Positions 12,970 through 16,190 of a stretch of 16,190 nt of DNA are shown piece after piece (position 1 is the stretch's first letter; each line of letters starts with the position of its first letter). A program made the translations under genes and the position numbers. The DNA is from CAXXOK01 sp964640955 (GTDB taxonomy: Bacteria; Bacillota; Clostridia; Christensenellales; Aristaeellaceae): the NCBI GenBank assembly GCA_964640955.1, contig CAZXJI010000038.1:1-16190 (forward strand), given 5' to 3'. The notes beneath the pieces were generated by a model. The model had not been told where the DNA came from and did not search any database. It was given only the letters and a program-made list of their open reading frames with translations.

Positions 12970-13386
12970 ATGAATTTCGGGGAGAAGATCCGGTTGGCTC
13001 GCGAGGCGGCCAAGTACACCCAAGCGGAACTGGCGGCGATCAGCGGCATCGCGAAGCGCACCATCCAGAATTATGAGAGCGGCGAGCGCATGCCCAAGAA
13101 ACGTGAGATATACGCGCGGCTTGCCAACGTGCTCAACATCGAAGAGAGCGTGTTGCTGGATGATACAGCCGAATTCGTCTTGAAGGCTCAGGCGGAGCTC
13201 GGCGCGCGCGCGAGCCGACAGGCGGAACAGCTTGTGGAGGAAGTGCGTGGATTGTACGCCGGTGGCGATCTGGCGGATGAGGACATGGACGCCATGATGA
13301 AGGCCATTCAGGACGCCTACTGGATCGCCAAAAAGAAAAACCGCAAATTTGTTCCGCTGAAGTACCGTGCGGCGGAAGAAGAATAG
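12970..13386 (+). CDS. XRE-family repressor
   Basis: A 138-aa protein with an N-terminal helix-turn-helix of the Cro/CI type: IRLAREAAKYTQAELAAISG, then a recognition helix and an NYESGERMPKK turn (roughly residues 7-43). The C-terminal part is helical and probably a dimer or protease-recognition domain; there is no LexA/S24 self-cleavage domain. It should bind the operators in the 12841-12969 gap and keep both promoters off or balanced. The ATG at 12970 follows AGGTGAGG. The next gene encodes an ImmA-type protease, the usual means of removing repressors without their own peptidase. Similar to ImmR of ICEBs1 by arrangement. Confidence 0.92.
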   Translation: MNFGEKIRLAREAAKYTQAELAAISGIAKRTIQNYESGERMPKKREIYARLANVLNIEESVLLDDTAEFVLKAQAELGARASRQAEQLVEEVRGLYAGGDLADEDMDAMMKAIQDAYWIAKKKNRKFVPLKYRAAEEE

Positions 13387-13412
13387 CTTCTTCTCACAAG
13401 GAAGTGACCCCT

Positions 13413-13952
13413 ATGACAGACAAGCGTGCGTTTACCAGCGCGCGGCGGCTCGTCAGGCGGAGCGGCTCGCGCGATCCGTTTCAAATTGCCGACGACACGG
13501 GCGTGACGGTGCTCTTTCGCAATGACTTCAAGCGGCAGAAGGGCGCCTTCAAGGTCGTGGCGCGCAACAGCTTTATCTTCATCAACGCCAATTTGTCCGA
13601 AGAGATGCAGCGCCTGGTGTGCGCCCATGAGCTGGGGCACTCCGTGCTGCACCGCAGCCTCGGGGAGCGCGCAGGCGGACTGTTTGAGTTTGAGATTTTT
13701 GACATCCAAAACCAGTGCGAGTACGACGCCAACGTGTTTGCCGCGACGCTGCTATTAGACGACGAGGACGTGCTGGAATCCGCCCGGGAAGGGTACGACG
13801 TGGTGCAGACGGCCCGGAACCTGGGGACAAACGTCAATCTGGTGCTGCTCAAGATGATCGAAATGAACCAGCAGGGATACAACTTCCGGGTTCCTTACAA
13901 GCCGTCCACTGGGTTTCTGGGAACCATCGACGATGATGCAGGTGAACTGTAA
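13413..13952 (+). CDS. ImmA/IrrE-family metalloprotease (anti-repressor)
   Basis: A 179-aa zinc peptidase with the HELGH motif (72-76) and, further on, CEYDANVFAATLLL (102-115) supplying the third zinc ligand region (E103). In ICEBs1 and many prophages the equivalent cleaves the neighbouring XRE repressor in response to DNA damage or cell-density signals; here the same is inferred from adjacency. The ATG at 13413 is preceded by AAGGAAG at 8 bases spacing; a GTG at 13404 is a less likely start. It lies 26 bases downstream of the repressor and is co-transcribed. The C-terminal third has no recognised domain. Confidence 0.93.
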   Translation: MTDKRAFTSARRLVRRSGSRDPFQIADDTGVTVLFRNDFKRQKGAFKVVARNSFIFINANLSEEMQRLVCAHELGHSVLHRSLGERAGGLFEFEIFDIQNQCEYDANVFAATLLLDDEDVLESAREGYDVVQTARNLGTNVNLVLLKMIEMNQQGYNFRVPYKPSTGFLGTIDDDAGEL

Positions 13953-13966
13953 AGGATGTGACGACT

Positions 13967-14248
13967 ATGGCCAGCAGGAACCCAGCAAAGGTTTATGTTC
14001 AGGTGAACGCCGACTTTGGCGCGGACGGGCGGATGTTTCCGCGCAGCCTCGTTTGGGAAGATGGCACGCGGTATGACATCGACAGAGTACTGGCGTGCAA
14101 ACCCGCTGCCGCCATGCGCGCCGGGGGGCAAGGAGAGCGGTTTACCATTCAGGTAAACGGACGGGAGAGCTATCTCTTCTTCGAACGCAGCACGGAGGTC
14201 AGCGGTGTGAATCTCGGCAGATGGTTTGTCGAACGCAAAGCCCGTTGA
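13967..14248 (+). CDS. Conserved protein of unknown function (93 aa)
   Basis: I cannot name the family. The sequence is compact and beta-rich: KVYVQVNADFGADGRMFPRS, then WEDGTRYDIDRV and a final SYLFFERS....GRWFVERK. Proteins with this WEDG...IDRV...GRWFVE pattern recur in Clostridia, as I recall, often beside Y-family polymerases. The ATG at 13967 follows AAAGGATG; a GTG at 13958 is an alternative. It sits 14 bases past the ImmA gene and 17 bases before the SLOG gene, so it belongs to the repressor operon. Confidence 0.75.
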   Translation: MASRNPAKVYVQVNADFGADGRMFPRSLVWEDGTRYDIDRVLACKPAAAMRAGGQGERFTIQVNGRESYLFFERSTEVSGVNLGRWFVERKAR

Positions 14249-14265
14249 TGAGGAGGGGGACACAA

Positions 14266-14796
14266 GTGAAGAACCTTGTGAAACGAAAATCCACACTGAA
14301 AAGATGCGCTTTCACGGGGTACCGCCCCGCCAAGATGCCCTTTGGGTATGATGAGACGGATGCGCGGTGCATTGAGTTCAAGGCCCGCCTGCGGGATACG
14401 ATCGAGGCCCTGATCGGCGAAGGCTATGCGCATTTCATCAGCGGGGGTGCGCTGGGCATGGACATGTTCGCGGCGGAAGCTGTGGTGGATCTGAAAGAGA
14501 AGTATCCGTGGATCATCCTGGAAATGGTCAGCCCCTTCGATGCGCAGGCGGACCGTTGGAACGAAGAGTACCGGATGAGGCACGATCGGCTTTTTGCGAC
14601 GGCTGATATCGTCACCGCGATCGGACACGAGTACACCAAGGCTTGCATGTTCCGGCGCAACAGGTATATGGTCGAAAATGCCGATTTGTTGCTGGCCGCT
14701 TATGACGGGCAGCCGGGCGGCACCGCCACGACCGTGCAATATGCCATAGAGGTTGGAATCCAAGTAGAATTGCTGCCTCCCACGAGTGCAGCCTGA
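14266..14796 (+). CDS. SLOG-family protein (DUF1273/YpsA-like)
   Basis: A 176-aa Rossmann-like SLOG protein. Family marks are FTGYRP (16-21), FISGGALGMDMFAAE (57-71), the RRNRYMVENADLLLA segment (130-144) and DGQPGGT (147-153), which form the nucleotide-binding site. SLOG proteins bind or process nucleotide-derived ligands; Bacillus YpsA affects cell division, and other members act as sensors in defence systems. The role here is unknown. GTG at 14266 is chosen because AGGAGG lies 9 bases upstream; an ATG at 14248 overlaps that site. It is the last tightly packed gene of the repressor operon. Confidence 0.85.
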   Translation: MKNLVKRKSTLKRCAFTGYRPAKMPFGYDETDARCIEFKARLRDTIEALIGEGYAHFISGGALGMDMFAAEAVVDLKEKYPWIILEMVSPFDAQADRWNEEYRMRHDRLFATADIVTAIGHEYTKACMFRRNRYMVENADLLLAAYDGQPGGTATTVQYAIEVGIQVELLPPTSAA

Positions 14797-14810
14797 TTTA
14801 GAGGTTTAAT

Positions 14811-15099
14811 ATGAGAAACAAGGCCTATATTGAAGAAAGAGACGAGTCGTTGCTATCTTTGGACAAGGAGAAAATTCTTGTTTTCTGCACCGAGTATAGT
14901 TTGTATTTGCCGTCCCACGAGATTCCGTTTTAGGCCGGCATACACAAAGCCATTCTGCAAATTGACTCGGCGACTGACGAACAAAAGCAGGCCAGTATTA
15001 AATGGTTTCCTTACTCATGGATTTGGTGCGAATATAAAGAAGCAAGGAGGATCAGCAGACAATGGACAGGAATATACCTCAACCGACGTATTGGTCTGA
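14811..15099 (+). pseudogene. Broken small gene (in-frame amber stop plus frameshift)
   Basis: The frame starts at the ATG at 14811 behind AGAGG and reads 40 residues, MRNKAYIEERDESLLSLDKE then an LVFCTEYSLYLPSHEIPF segment, before TAG at 14931. The same frame continues sensibly (AGIHKAILQIDSATDEQKQA) up to about 15008, then sense continues one frame over (LTHGFGANIKKQGG) after skipping one base near 15009. The likely ancestral residue at the stop is Trp (TGG to TAG). Two lesions in one short frame suggest a decayed gene. It is AT-richer than the genes before it. The family is not recognised. Confidence 0.55.
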
Positions 15100-15436
15100 C
15101 GACTACAACTACGATCCGTTCACAGATGGCACCATTCACTATAAAATAGCTACTTGCCCCAACTGCAAACAATATCCAATTTATGGTGAGAATCCTTGCC
15201 CTTACTGTGGACAGGCTTTGATCTTGCCGAAGATCGATGACCCCGAACCGGAGATCAAGGGTGGCGTTATGGCTGACGACGGTAAGATCCATTGCAAGAA
15301 ATGCGGTGATACCCAATTTCACCACACGTCTCACACTGACGGAGTTGATTTCCATGAGGAGTCGTACACATGTAAAAAATGCGGAAATGAACTTATTGTG
15401 TCTTACAAACAGATGAAGGTACAGTATATAATTTGA
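15062..15436 (+). CDS. Double zinc-ribbon protein (124 aa)
   Basis: Four cysteine pairs build two zinc ribbons: CPNC/CPYC (32-35 and 46-49) and CKKC/CKKC (starting C78-C81 and C104-C107), with a 28-residue acidic linker (LPKIDDPEPEIKGG). No catalytic domain is present. Such proteins may bind nucleic acid or act as adaptors. The ATG at 15062 follows AAGGAGG at about 11 bases spacing. Composition is AT-richer than the phage genes, which hints at separate acquisition along with the broken gene upstream. It is closed by a strong terminator. Confidence 0.8.
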   Translation: MDRNIPQPTYWSDDYNYDPFTDGTIHYKIATCPNCKQYPIYGENPCPYCGQALILPKIDDPEPEIKGGVMADDGKIHCKKCGDTQFHHTSHTDGVDFHEESYTCKKCGNELIVSYKQMKVQYII

Positions 15437-15438
15437 TG

Positions 15439-15481
15439 CAACTAAAGGCCCTCAGCTGATGCAGCCGAGGGCCTTTAGTTG
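15439..15481. terminator. Bidirectional terminator with 15-bp perfect stem
   Basis: CAACTAAAGGCCCTC at 15439-15453 pairs exactly with 15467-15481, and the loop adds a further 4-bp GCTG/CAGC stem. The stem lies three bases past the stop of the zinc-ribbon gene. A CTTTAG run in the 3' arm on either strand is the only T-rich part, so termination relies on the stem. Confidence 0.75.
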
Positions 15482-15531
15482 ACGAGTTTCAGCTTTAATG
15501 GAGGGTGTCCCAAACTCCGTGGAAATTGAGA

Positions 15532-15608
15532 GGCGACAGCGCCGAGAGGGTCTGATATACTTGAGTTGAAGGAACAAGGAATCAGACGATCAGGAAGGAG
15601 CTGTCGCC
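15532..15608 (+). promoter_or_regulatory. Transposase leader with nested inverted repeats
   Basis: GGCGACAGC (15532-15540) pairs with GCTGTCGCC (15600-15608), and GTCTGAT (15550-15556) with ATCAGAC (15581-15587). The ribosome binding site AGGAAGGAG (15592-15600) lies in the structure, and its right arm fills the gap before the ATG. A possible element promoter is GCGACA-17 bases-TATACT at 15533-15561. Confidence 0.7.
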
Positions 15609-15609
15609 A

Positions 15610-16190
15610 ATGAAAGGATACCAGAAGGAGCGGGCATTTGTCAATGGGAGCATCGAAGGAATGGACATGGGACCTCTTGTGGAGCTGGCGAGCGAAGGGC
15701 TGCTGGCGCTGTCTGTACAGGTTGGGCTTGAGGTGTTGCGTCAGATGCTGGCTGTGGATGTCACGGCCCTGGCGGGAGCCAAGGGGAGACACAACCCGGA
15801 TCGGAGCGCCTACCGGCACGGAACGGAAACGACGCGGGTGGTCATGGGCGGACAGAAAGTGTCGGTGAAGCGGCCTCGGGTTCGGAGCAAGGAGGGCTCG
15901 GAACTTCAGTTACCGACGTTAAGTGTGTTTCAGAACGAGGATCCACTGAATCGGGCGCTGCTTCAGCGGCTGCTTTGCGGGGTGAGCACGCGGAAGTATT
16001 CACGGACGCTGGACGAATCCCTGGAGGATGCGGCCTGCGTCAGCAAGAGCGAGGCGAGCCGGAGGTTTGCGGCAGCGATGGAAGCGCGGATGGACGAATT
16101 CTTCAAGCGGCGGATCGAAGGAAGTTTCCCTGCAATGATGATAGACGGTCTGGAGCTGGGAAAGATGACGATCATCGCGGCGATGGGGAT
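15610..16190 (+). CDS. IS256-family (Mutator) transposase, partial
   Basis: The reading frame opens at the ATG at 15610, behind AGGAAGGAG, and runs 193 codons to the window edge without a stop. It shows the family's N-terminal signature: VTALAGAKGRHNPDRSAYRH (51-70), KVSVKRPRVRS (83-93), GVSTRKYSRTL (124-134) and the first catalytic aspartate in MMIDGLEL (176-183, D179). The remaining D and E residues would lie downstream, since full-length members are about 400 residues. It catalyses cut-and-paste or copy-out transposition of the element. No damage is seen in the visible half. Confidence 0.92.
   Translation, partial: MKGYQKERAFVNGSIEGMDMGPLVELASEGLLALSVQVGLEVLRQMLAVDVTALAGAKGRHNPDRSAYRHGTETTRVVMGGQKVSVKRPRVRSKEGSELQLPTLSVFQNEDPLNRALLQRLLCGVSTRKYSRTLDESLEDAACVSKSEASRRFAAAMEARMDEFFKRRIEGSFPAMMIDGLELGKMTIIAAMG

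Larger units (their letters stand above)
15500..16190 (+). mobile_element. IS256-family insertion sequence, left part (truncated by window end)
   Basis: The element begins near 15500 with GGAGGGTGTCCCAAACTC, which resembles the terminal repeat of IS256-family elements, and carries an intact transposase start. The right end and target duplication lie outside the window, so the left boundary is approximate. Confidence 0.8.

Noticed and set aside
14811..14933. Amber recoding (TAG read as an amino acid) in the broken gene
   Set aside because: The polymerase and repressor genes in this window end with TAG, and the same gene needs a frameshift as well, so decay is the simpler reading.
14830..15099. 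Rightward 89-codon frame from TTG at 14830
   Set aside because: Its first two thirds are out of frame with the better coding signal; only the end (LTHGFGANIKK) looks genuine and is included in the pseudogene.

Overview
The window is about 58-60% GC by eye. It looks like the early region of a temperate phage (prophage or related integrative element) of a GC-rich member of the Clostridia (Bacillota). The gene set DUF2800 / DUF2815 / family-A DNA polymerase / P4-type primase-helicase / VRR-NUC / SNF2 helicase is, from general knowledge, typical of such phages. No integrase, terminase or structural gene lies in the window, so the element extends beyond at least one end. The species cannot be named from this sequence.

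Layout. Positions 1-394 hold three tandem ~130-bp units, each with a leftward extended -10 box followed by a hairpin plus T-tract. Positions 389-10802 are one tightly packed leftward operon, with ATGA overlaps or gaps of a few bases at most junctions. In transcription order it encodes a sigma-like zinc-finger regulator, two small proteins, the DUF2800 RecB-like nuclease, the DUF2815 ssDNA-binding-like protein, DNA polymerase A, a zinc ribbon, a small unknown, a DUF4406 protein, primase-helicase, VRR-NUC, an SNF2 helicase and a second sigma-like, late-regulator-type protein. Positions 10803-11320 are non-coding and carry two leftward terminators. Positions 11321-12840 encode a leftward Y-family polymerase (DinB type) and a Com-like zinc ribbon.

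The switch at 12841-12969 has two divergent near-consensus sigma-A promoters with 17-bp spacers, interleaved with inverted repeats. The rightward side encodes an XRE repressor, an ImmA/IrrE metalloprotease, a 93-aa unknown, a SLOG/DUF1273 protein, a broken small gene, and a double zinc-ribbon protein closed by a 15-bp perfect-stem terminator. An IS256-family element begins near 15500 and runs off the window end.

How it may work (inference). The XRE repressor holds both divergent promoters. ImmA inactivates it after DNA damage, as in ICEBs1-type switches. The leftward transcript then makes the translesion polymerase, and, by read-through or its own unseen promoter, the replication operon. The last gene product may act on the tandem units at 1-394 to turn on genes further left.

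The least explained structures are the tandem promoter-terminator array, the inverted 9-bp iterons around 2504-2605, a duplicated 21-bp-period element at two gene junctions (5839-5892 and 10042-10099), the double terminator in front of the replication operon, and the transposase leader that can hide its own ribosome binding site.
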